64,000 nt of DNA from contig NZ_AP023086.1 of the NCBI RefSeq assembly GCF_021655555.1, positions 4,928,685 through 4,992,684 of the forward strand, written 5' to 3'. Of this stretch, positions 8,381 to 20,300 are shown piece after piece. Each line of letters opens with the position of its first letter. Position 1 is the stretch's first letter. Source of the stretch: Marinagarivorans cellulosilyticus (GTDB lineage Bacteria; Pseudomonadota; Gammaproteobacteria; Pseudomonadales; Cellvibrionaceae). Below the pieces are notes generated by a model. The model made no database searches and had not been told where the DNA came from. It saw nothing but the letters and a program-made list of their open reading frames with translations. Both the position numbers and the translations under genes were made by a program.

Positions 8381-11300
8381 ATGTTCCGGGCTTGGTTTAA
8401 AGGTTTTACTCGCACTGCGTTAGCTACAGTTTTGCCCTTGTTATTTTGCAGTATTGAACACGCTTGGAGTGCCGGCGAGGACATACTTGTTTACCAGTCC
8501 GGTAGCTATAGCCGCGTTGATGAAAGTGGCGCAACTGACCAGTTCCTAGTGCAGCTTTCGCAAGCCCCTGCAACCGATGTGGTTGTGAATATAGTTTCTG
8601 CAGATATAACCGAAGTAACGGTATCAGCCGCCACACTCACCTTTACCGCAGCCAATTGGTCTGTTGGGCAAGTGATAACGCTTACCGGGCAGAACGATAG
8701 CGACACCGACAACACCACCCAAACTAATGTTACCTTGAGTATTGATGATGGCTTATCGGATGACAGCTACGATGCCGTCGCTGATAAAGTAATAACGGTA
8801 GATAACGATGACAACGAGAGTGCGCTGGGTGCGTTAACCGATACCGATAGCGATGGCGTTGCCGATGTGTATGAAAATTCTTGCGGACTCGACAGCGCAG
8901 TATTCACCGAAGATTTTGGCACCGGTGCAAGAACAAGCTGGCCTTATGTAAGCAATACCTATTGCTACGAAGATGGAACGCCAAGCTGCCCCGACCCCAG
9001 CCCCCATTATGGCGATACTCAAGATGTTAACGATGGCGAGTACGCCGTTGCCAGTGAAGTGCTTACACTTGCCGATTACTGGAACTATCAGTGGGTGCCG
9101 AACACGCAGTGGATCGCAGGTGAAGACCATACCCCTGGCGATGTTAATGGACGAATGCTGGCCGTAAACGGCGGTGCGGTGCCCGGCGTTTTTTACCAAA
9201 GAACCGTTAGCGGGTTAACGACCAACACTTACTATAATTACAGTGCCTTTTTTGCCAATATTCTGGGTATAGACCCCCTAACAGGCCCCTACCCAACGGC
9301 AGAAATCCCTATTAATGTCACCATGCAAATCTTGGACACGTCTAATAATGTTCTAGCGACTTTTGATTCTGGTGATATATACAGAAATACCGCTAGGGAG
9401 TTTTCTTGGTACCCCACGCGGTTAAGTTTTAATACGGGTAATCGCACAGAAATTCAAATTGTTATAAAAAATAATTCCTCTAGTGGCTCTGGTAACGATG
9501 TAGCCATCGACGATATTACGCTCACCCCCATGACCTGTGATACTGATAGCGATACGGTGCCTGATGTTGCAGATTTGGATAGTGATAATGACGGTATTCC
9601 CGATAGCATCGAGGCCGGCTCAGGGCTCACCCTCAAAGATACCGACTTCGATGGTATTGAAGATGCCTACGACCTCGATAGCGATAACGATGGTATTTTT
9701 GACCTTGTAGAAGCAGGCCACGGCGTCACTGATGCCAATGCTGATGGTGTTATCGATAGCGTAACCGCTGGAGATAATGGCTTACACAATGCGCTAGAAG
9801 ACGCCGATACTTTGGCTGCCAACCTCAATTACTCCATCACTAATACCGATGGCGGTTCGGTCTACAACTTCCAAAGTGATGATTCCGATGGCGATAGCTG
9901 CCTAGATACCACCGAGGCAGGCTTTGCCGATACTAACCGCGACGGCTATTTGGGTGCCGGGGCAATTTCTGTGGATGCCAATGGTGTAGTCACTGGACAA
10001 GCCACTGGATATACCACGCCATCTTCGCAATACACCAATGCTGCCGCGTCCAACACCTGTAGCCCCAGTATCACTATAAGTACAGTTGCCGGCGATAATG
10101 CTATTAATACCACCGAGGATAACTCTGACGTTACCGTGAGTGGTACTTCGCTTGGCGTAGAAGATGGCGCTACAGTAACGGTCACGTTGAACGGCGAAAC
10201 CTATACCACTACCGTCAGCAGTAATGCGTGGTCCGTGACCGTGCCGGCGGCTGATGCGCAAGCGTTGGATGCTTCAGAAACCCTCACCGCCGATGTATCA
10301 AACGCATCGGCATACGCTGCCACGCAAGCCACCCAAGCGATCACCCATACCGTGGCCGCGCCCACCATCAATATCAGCACCGTGGCCGGCGATAACGCCA
10401 TTAACCAAACCGAAGACAATAGCGATGTGACGATCAGTGGCACCACCGCCAATGTTGAAGACGGCCGCACCGTGACCGTGACCTTAAATGGCGAAACCTA
10501 TACCACTACGGTGAGCAGTAATGCGTGGAGCGTGACCGTACCGGCGGCTGATGCCCAAGCGTTGGATGCCAGCGAAACGGTAACAGCCGATGTAAGCAAT
10601 GCCGCCGGCGATGCCGCAAGCCAAGCTTCACAAGCCATTACCCATACCGTCGCTGCACCCACCATCAGCATAAGCACCGTGGCGGGCGATAACGCGATTA
10701 ACCAGACTGAAGACAATAGCGATGTAACCATCAGCGGTACCACCGCGAATGTTGAAGATGGCCGCACGGTGACCGTGACCTTAAATGGCGAAACCTACAC
10801 CACCACGGTCAGCAGTAATGCTTGGTCGGTCACCGTACCCGCCGCCGATGCCCAAGCCTTGGATGCCAGCGAAACGGTAACAGCCGATGTAAGCAATGCC
10901 GCCGGCGATGTCGCAAGCCAAGCTTCACAAGCCATTACCCATACTGTGGCCGCGCCCACCATCAGCATTAGCACTGTGGCCGGCGATAACGCCATTAACC
11001 AGACCGAAGACAATAGCGATGTGACCATCAGCGGTACCACGGCGAATGTTGAAGATGGCCGCACGGTTACCGTGACCTTAAATGGCGAAACCTATACCAC
11101 TACGGTGAGCAGTAATGCGTGGAGCGTGACCGTCCCAGCGGCTGATGCGCAAGCCTTAGGCGCCAGCGAAACCGTCACGGCGGATGTGAGCAATGCGGCG
11201 GGCGATGCCGCGACACAAGCAAGCCAAGCCATTACCCATACCGTGGCCGCGCCGACCATCAATATCAGCACCGTGGCCGGCGATAACGCCATTAACCAAA

Positions 11301-14300
11301 CCGAAGACAATAGCGATGTGACGATCAGTGGCACCACCGCCAATGTTGAAGACGGCCGCACGGTGACCGTGACCTTAAATGGCGAAACCTATACCACTAC
11401 GGTGAGCAGTAATGCGTGGAGCGTGACCGTACCGGCGGCTGATGCCCAAGCCTTGGATGCCAGCGAAACAGTAACAGCCGATGTGAGCAATACCGCCGGC
11501 GATGCCGCCACGCAAGCTACCCAAGCCATTACCCATACCGTCGCTGCACCCACCATCAGCATCAGCACCGTGGCCGGCGATAACGCGATTAACCAGACTG
11601 AAGACAATAGTGATGTAACCATCAGCGGTACCACCGCCAATGTTGAAGATGGCCGCACGGTGACCGTGACCTTAAACGGCGAAACCTACACCACCACGGT
11701 CAGCAGTAATGCTTGGTCGGTCACCGTACCCGCCGCCGATGCCCAAGCCTTGGATGCCAGCGAAACCGTCACGGCAGATGTCTCGAATACCGCCGGCGAT
11801 GCCGCCACGCAAGCTACCCAAGCCATTACCCATACCGTCGCTGCACCCACCATCAGCATTAGCACCGTGGCCGGCGATAACGCCATTAACCAGACCGAAG
11901 ACAATAGCGACGTAACTATCAGCGGTACCACCGCGAATGTCGAAGACGGCCGTACCGTCACCGTCACCTTAAATGGCGAAACCTATACTACGACCGTCAG
12001 CAGCAATGCCTGGAGCGTGACCGTACCGGCGGCTGATGCGCAAGCGTTGGATGCATCAGAAACCATTACCGCGGATGTGAGCAATGCCGCCGGCGATGTC
12101 GCAACTCAGGGTAGCCTTGCTATTACGCACACTGTGGCCGCACCCACCATTAGCATCAGCACCGTGGCCGGCGATAACGCCATTAACCAGACTGAAGACA
12201 ATAGCGATGTAACCATCGGCGGCACCACAGCGAATGTGGAAGACGGCCGCACGGTCACCGTGACTTTAAATGGCGAAACCTATACTACGACCGTCAGCAG
12301 CAATGCTTGGTCGGTCACCGTACCCGCCGCCGATACCCAAGCCTTGGATGCCAGCGAAACGGTAACAGCCGATGTAAGCAATGCCGCCGGCGATGTCGCA
12401 AGCCAAGCTTCACAAGCCATTACCCATACTGTGGCCGCGCCCACCATTAGCATCAGCACCGTGGCCGGCGATAACGCCATTAACCAGGCTGAAGATAATA
12501 GCGACGTAACCATCAGCGGCACCACGGCGAATGTCGAAGACGGCCGCACGGTCACCGTGACCTTAAATGGCGAAACCTATACTACGACCGTCAGCAGTAA
12601 TGCCTGGAGCGTGACCGTACCGGCGGCTGATGCGCAAGCCTTGGATGCCAGCGAAACGGTAACAGCCGACGTGAGCAATGCCGCCGGCGATGCCGCAAGC
12701 CAAGCTACCCAAGCCATCACCCATACCGTCGCTGCTCCCACCATTAGCATCAGCACCGTGGCGGGTGATAACGCCATTAACCAAACCGAAGATAACAGCG
12801 ATGTAACCATCAGCGGCACCACCACCAATGTCGAAGATGGCCGCACGGTCACCGTGACCTTAAACGGCGAAACCTACACCACCACGGTCAGCAGCAATGC
12901 TTGGTCGGTCACCGTACCCGCCGCCGATGCCCAAGCGTTGGATGCCAGCGAAACCGTCACGGCGGATGTCTCGAATACCGCCGGCGATGCCGCCACGCAA
13001 GCTACCCAAGCCATTACCCATACCGTCGCCGCGCCCACCATCAGCATAAGCACCGTGGCCGGCGATAACGCCATTAACCAGACTGAAGACAATAGTGATG
13101 TAACCATCAGCGGTACCACCGCCAATGTTGAAGATGGCCGCACGGTGACCGTGACCTTAAACGGCGAAACCTATACCACTACGGTGAGCAGTAATGCGTG
13201 GAGCGTGACCGTACCCGCCGCCGATGCCCAAGCCTTGGATGCCAGCGAAACCGTCACGGCAGATGTCTCGAATACCGCCGGCGATGCCGCCACGCAAGCT
13301 ACCCAAGCCATTACCCATACCGTGGCTGCACCCACCATCAGCATTAGCACCGTGGCCGGCGATAACGCCATTAACCAAACTGAAGATAACAGCGATGTGA
13401 CTATCAGCGGTACCACGGCGAATGTGGAAGACGGCCGCACGGTGACCGTGACCTTAAATGGCGAAACCTATACCACCACGGTCAGTAGCAATGCTTGGTC
13501 GGTCACCGTACCCGCCGCCGATGCCCAAGCCTTGGATGCCAGCGAAACGGTAACAGCCGATGTAAGCAATGCCGCCGGCGATGCCGCAAGCCAAGCTTCA
13601 CAAGCCATTACCCATACCGTCGCTGCACCCACCATCAGCATAAGCACCGTGGCGGGCGATAACGCGATTAACCAGACTGAAGACAATAGCGATGTAACCA
13701 TCAGCGGTACCACCGCGAATGTCGAAGATGGCCGTACCGTCACCGTCACCTTAAACGGCGAGACTTACACCACCACGGTCAGCAGCAATGCTTGGTCGGT
13801 CACCGTACCCGCCGCCGATACGCAAGCGTTGGATGCCAGCGAAACCGTCACGGCGGATGTCTCGAATACCGCCGGCGATGCCGCCACGCAAGCTACCCAG
13901 GCCATTACCCATACCGTCGCTGCACCCACCATCAGCATCAGCACCGTGGCCGGCGATAACGCGATTAACCAGACTGAAGACAATAGCGATGTAACCATCG
14001 GCGGCACCACGGCGAATGTTGAAGATGGCCGTAATGTTACCGTCACCTTAAACGGCGAAACCTATACCACCACGGTCAGTAGCAATGCTTGGTCGGTCAC
14101 CGTACCGGCGGCTGATGCCCAAGCCTTGGATGCCAGCGAAACCGTCACGGCAGATGTCTCGAATACCGCCGGCGATGCCGCTAGCCAAGCTTCACAGGCC
14201 ATTTCCCATACCATCGCGGCACCGACAATCGCTATCAGCACCGTGGCGGGCGATAATGCCATTAACCAAACTGAAGATAATAGCGACGTAACCATCAGCG

Positions 14301-17300
14301 GCACCACCGCCAATGTCGAAGATGGCCGCATGGTCACCGTGACCTTAAATGGCGAAACCTATACTACGACCGTCAGCAGTAATGCCTGGAGCGTGACCGT
14401 ACCGGCGGCTGATGCCCAAGCGTTGGATGCCAGCGAAACGGTAACAGCCGATGTGAGCAATGCCGCCGGCGATGTCGCAACTCAGGGTAGCCTTGCTATT
14501 ACGCATACCGTAGCAGCACCCACCATTGCGATCAGTACTGTGGCTGGTGATGATGTGATCAGCGCCGCCGAGGATGATAGCGACATTGCCATTAGCGGAA
14601 CCACAGCCAATGTTCAGGATGGCCAAAGCGTGACGGTAATGGTGAACGGGTATTCTTATACCGCTACTGTTACCAATAATACGTGGGCCGCCACGATGCC
14701 AGCGGCCGATGCGCAAGCGCTTGGCGCAACCGAGGTTATAACCGCTGACGTATCGAATATAACAGGGGACGCCGCGGTGCAAGCGCAACACACCATTAGC
14801 CACACTGTGACTACGCCTTTAATCACGGTCAATGTTATTGCCATTGATGATGTTATTAACGCGACCGAAGATGATGCCGATGTGACCATCGCAGGTACTA
14901 CGGCCAACGTGGAAAATGGCCAAACAGTGACTGTGACGTTAAATAGCGAAACCTACACAACCACCGTTAGCAATAATGCCTGGGCAGTAACGCTGCCAGC
15001 GTTGGATGCACAAGCCTTAAACGCAAGTAACACCCTAACCGCCGATGTGGCTAACGCGGCTGGAGATAACGCCCCGCAAGCAACGCGTACCTTAGCGCAC
15101 ACGGTGAATCTGCCCGCTATTACAGTCGACGCAGTGGCGATGGATGATGTAATCAATGCCACAGAGGATGACAATGACGTATCGCTGAGTGGGACCACTA
15201 GCTTTGTAGAAGACGGCCAAGTCGTGTCTGTCGCCATTAATGGGGAAACTTATAGCGCAACAGTGGCCAGTAATCGTTGGTCAACCGTTATACCCGCCGC
15301 CGATGCTCAGGCGCTGGCTGCTACAAACACCTTAACCGCCGATGTTTTTAATGCCGCCGGCGATATGGCAGTGCAAGCCACACGCACCATTGAACATACC
15401 GTCACGGGGCCCACCATTAGCATTGAGGTTGTGGCCGGTGATGATGTTATTAACCTTGAAGAAGCTAATAGCGATGTGTCGATTAGCGGCACGACCACCA
15501 ATGTAGAAGATGGTCAACAAGTTACCGTCACCTTAAATGGCGAAAGCTATGGGACGCTTGTGAGCAACAATACTTGGACGGTGACCCTACCGGCGGCTGA
15601 TGCCCAAGCGTTGGATGCGTCTGAGACCATCACTGCGAATGTTAGCAATGCCGCTGGTGACGCGGCCACTCAAGCTGAACGCCCCATCGAACATACCGTA
15701 GCGGCGCCTATAATCAGTATTGATGTTGTTGCACTGGATGATGTGATAAATCAAACCGAAGACAATAGTGATGTGACTATTACAGGCAACACTACTAATG
15801 TCGAAGACGGCCAAACCGTGACCGTGACCTTGAACGGTGAAACCTACACCGCGCTAGTGAATAACAATGTTTGGTCTGTGGTTGTAACGGCCGCCGATGC
15901 GCAAGCGCTGAACCCTACTGAAACGGTCACAGCCGATGTCGCAAACGCGGCAGGTGATGAGGCCACGCAGGGCGAGCGCTCTATTGCTCATACAGTTTTA
16001 GCACCAATGATCAGTATTGACCTTGTTGCTACCGATGATGCAATTAACGCCATTGAAGACGATAGCGATATCACCATCAGTGGCACCACGGCCAATGTCG
16101 AAGACGGCCAAGTGGTCACGGTGGTAGTGAATGGTCAAACGTATACGGCGATAGTGGCTGCGAACTCCTGGTCTACTATTCTGCCTGCGGCTGATGCGCA
16201 AGCCTTAGGGGCCAGCGAAACCATTACAGCGGACGTAATGAACGCCGCCGGCGATGCGGCGGTGCAAGCGCAACGGCCGGTTGCCCATACGGTGACCACG
16301 CCTTTAATTACCATCAATACCATTGCAATGGATGATGTGATTAATACCACCGAAGACGATAGCGATGTCACCATCAGTGGCACCACGGCCAATGTCGAAG
16401 ACGGCCAAACCGTGACCGTCACCCTGAATGGCAAAACCTACACCGCCACGGTCAATAGCAATGCGTGGACCATCACCGTGCCAGCTGTTGATGCACAAGC
16501 GCTGGATGCCAGTGAAACGGTCACGGCCGACGTCGCAAACGCGGCAGGCGACGATGCGCCCCAAGCTACCCACGTGCTAGCGCATACCATCACTTTACCG
16601 ACTATCACTATTGGGGTAGTCGCCGGTGATGACGTGATCAGCGCGGTGGAAGACAACAGCGCCGTGAGCCTCAGTGGCACCACCAGCCATGTAGAGGACG
16701 GCCAAACCGTCACGGTTGCAGTGAACGGTAAAACTTACACTGCCACCGTGGCGGCCAATGCTTGGTCCACCATTCTACCTGCCGCTGATGCGCAGGCCTT
16801 AGGGGCCAGCGAAACCATTACAGCGGACGTAATGAACGCCGCCGGCGATGCGGCGGTGCAAGCGCAACGGCCGGTTGCTCATACGGTGACCACGCCTTTA
16901 ATTACCATCAATACCATTGCAATGGATGATGTGATTAACACCACCGAAGACGATAGCGATGTTACCGTCAGCGGCACCACGACCAATGTGGAAGATGGTC
17001 AAACTGTTACGGTGACGTTAAATGGCGAAACTTATACCACCGCGGTCAGCAATAATGGCTGGGCTGTGACCCTGCCCGCCGCGGACGTACAAGCGTTGGA
17101 TGCGACCGAAACCCTCACCGCCGATGTCGCGAATGCGGCAGGCGACGATGCGCCCCAAGCCACCCATGTTATAGCGCACACCATTGATTTACCCACTATT
17201 GCCATTGATGTCATCGCTGGTGATGACGTGATCAGTGCAACAGAAGACAACAGCGCCGTAACCCTTAGCGGCACATCCAGCCATGTAGAAGATGGCCAAA

Positions 17301-20300
17301 CCGTTACCGTTGCGCTAAATGGTCAAATCTATACCGCCACCGTAACCGCCAATACGTGGTCTACGACCTTGCCCGCGGCCGACGCCCAAGCCTTAGGCGC
17401 CACTGAAACCGTAACGGCGGATGTGAGCAATGCTGCCGGCGATGCGGCTGTGCAAGCAGCACGCGTAGTGGCGCACAGTACCTTTGATGCAAGTGCCGAT
17501 GACGATGCTGATGGCGTGCCTAACGTACTCGATGGCCAGGGCGATAGCGATAATGATGGCGTACCCAATTACCTAGACCCTGATAGCGACAACGACAGCA
17601 TCCGCGATGGTTTAGAAGCCGGCATTGCCAACAGCGATAGCAACGGCAATGGGATAGACGATGCCTTTGACGCCGATATTCTGGTGGCAATGGATGGTGA
17701 CGGCGATGGCCTAGCAGACGGTGTTTTACCACTGGATACCGACGGCGATAACGTGCCTGACTTCCTTGATTTAGATAGCGATAACGACGGCATACCCGAT
17801 GCCATCGAAGTGGGTGAAGACCCAAGCAACCCTGCCGATACCGATGGCGACGGCACCGAAGATTATCGTGACCTTGATAGCGATGGCGACCGCTTAGCCG
17901 ATAGCGTAGAGGTTGATGGTAACCCACTATTGCCGCCCGATACCGACGACGACGGCCTAGCCGACTTCATAGACACAGACAGCGATAACGACGGCCTTGT
18001 GGATACACTGGAAAGCTTGAATCTACCGGCACCTCTGAATATGGATACCAACGGTAATGGCCTAGACGACTCCATTGATGTTGCAATAACCGGTGGTGAT
18101 GATGCCGACAGCAATGGCGTAGACGACCGCTTTGAGCCGCTCGATACTGATGCCAACGATGTCCCAGATTACCGCGATACCGATGCCGACGGCGACGCCA
18201 TTAGCGATGCACTGGAAAATCAAAGCGTATTCGATGGTCCATTTGAAGATACTAACCGCAACGGTTTACCTGATGGCTTAGATGTATTGCTAACGCTCGG
18301 GGAAGATGCAAACAGCAACGGTATAGATGATGCCTTTGAAGCGACGGATACTGATAGTGACGGCATTGCCGACTTCCAAGATATCGACAGTGATAACGAT
18401 ACATTACCAGATGCCGTTGAGGGCGACGCTGATATTGATGCCGATGGCCAAGGTAACTATCGCGACTTAGACAGCGATGGAGACTCGCTTAGCGATACCC
18501 TTGAGGCGGGTAACAACCCGGCAATGCCACGCAACAGTGATGGCGATAGCCAGCCAGACTTTATCGATTTGGACAGCGATAACGACCACCTGCTGGACAG
18601 TGTTGAATCCAGTGTGGGTGCAATAATTGATAGCGACGGCGATACCGTGCCGAATCACCGAGATTGGGATACCGACAACGACGGCATTACCGACCTTAAC
18701 GAAGTCGCCGCTATTGTTAATCGCGATGCCGATAGCGACACAATTCCAGACCGCTTTGATGCTGATGCCGATGGCGATGGCTTGATTGATAGCGGCAAGA
18801 TGGACGACGATAGCGACGGTATTAGCGACATTGTCGATGCCGATGTGAATGGTAACCTACGCGCTGACCTTGACGGCAACGGCATTGTTGATACCGCCTA
18901 CCTGAGTGATACCGATGGCGACGGCACGCCCGATATTATCGATATTGATAGCGACAACGATGGTTTGCCCGACTTAGACGAGGTGGGCGGCTTTGCCCGC
19001 GATACCGATGGCGATGGCCGCATTAACGGTGAAGATGCCGACGGCAATGGTTTGATCGACTCGGTGGATGAAAACTTTGGCGAGTTATTATTGTTGCCCG
19101 TAGATACCGATGGCGATGGCCGACCTGATAACCTCGATTTAGATTCTGATGGTGATGGCCTAACAGACCTTAGCGAAGCAGGCCTAACAGCCGTAGACCC
19201 GGATGGAGATGGCATTGTGGGGACAGGCGTGTTTGCCGACAACAACGGCAATGGTTTAGGCGATTTAGCCGACCCCCGTGAAGACGGGGTTCGCGCAGAG
19301 TTTATTGATCGCGACTTCGACGGCAACCCCGATACTATTTCGCTCGACAGTGATGGCGATGGCATTAGTGACCTAATTGAAGCGGCTGGTAACTCTGTCG
19401 CCCAAGCCATAGACCCAGACGGCGATGGCAAGGTGGGCGGGGAAGGTGTTGTGCTAACCGATAACAATGACAATGGCATTGCCGATGAATTAGAAGGCTC
19501 CGAAAACAATGTGGAAGCGCGCTCGCGTGTTGATGACGACGGCGATGGCGTGCCCGATGTTGCCGAGGAATACCTCGAAAGCATTTTAGTCGAGCCGCCC
19601 GCTCAGCCGGTTAACCCCGTTACGGGACTGGTAGATCCAGACCAAGCCGATTTTGACCGGGACGGCTACCCCGATGCCATCGAGGTGCGTTTTGGTGGCG
19701 ACCCACTTAATGGCGCCGAAGACGATAGCGACGCAGATGGCATTCCAGATTGGGTAGAAAACACCGATATCGACGGCGATGGCAGCAATGATAGCGACAA
19801 TGATGGCTTTAACGACTTACTGGAACTGGTCATCGGCACCGATTTATTGGTCGCAGACGAGACCCAAGCGTTATTTGATGCCGCCAACGATTATCTCTTT
19901 AGCCAGAACCGCTACGAAGGCCGCTCGGTGAAACCCGTTATTTGGGTGGATATCGCGCAAGCTGGCAGCAAAGCCATCAACGTTGCCGCCGATAACGGCC
20001 CTGTAACCTTGACCGGGCGCATTGGCAATTACCACGTCTTTGGCGACCCGCGTGATGCCGCTACAGTACCGGTATACCGTTGGAGCAGCGACGTGGCCTC
20101 GCTAGCCGACGCGGTTATTAGCACAACCAATACCGCTGCCCTAACAGTAGATCCCAGCATGTTGGCCCCAGGTTTGTACACCGTTGTACTCAGCGTAACG
20201 CTAGCCGAGCACGAATCGATTACCGAACAAATTCTAGAAGTGGTAGCAACAGGCGCCTTGCGCGATAGCGACGGCGATAGGCATGCCGATGATGTTGATG

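Noticed and set aside
10201..14337. Many minus-strand frames of about 89-93 codons, one in nearly every Ig repeat, with hydrophobic translations
   Set aside because: They are exact shadows of the 297-bp repeat in another frame, recur only because the repeat recurs, and lack ribosome-binding sites. The plus-strand frame explains the conservation.
10061..17485. Regular repeats that could be mistaken for a CRISPR or satellite array
   Set aside because: The unit is 297 bases without spacers and is translated throughout as a 99-residue domain.
18898..19584. A 228-codon minus-strand frame rich in Ser and Pro
   Set aside because: It is antisense to the TSP3 region; the low-complexity Asp/Gly codons there leave the opposite strand free of stops.
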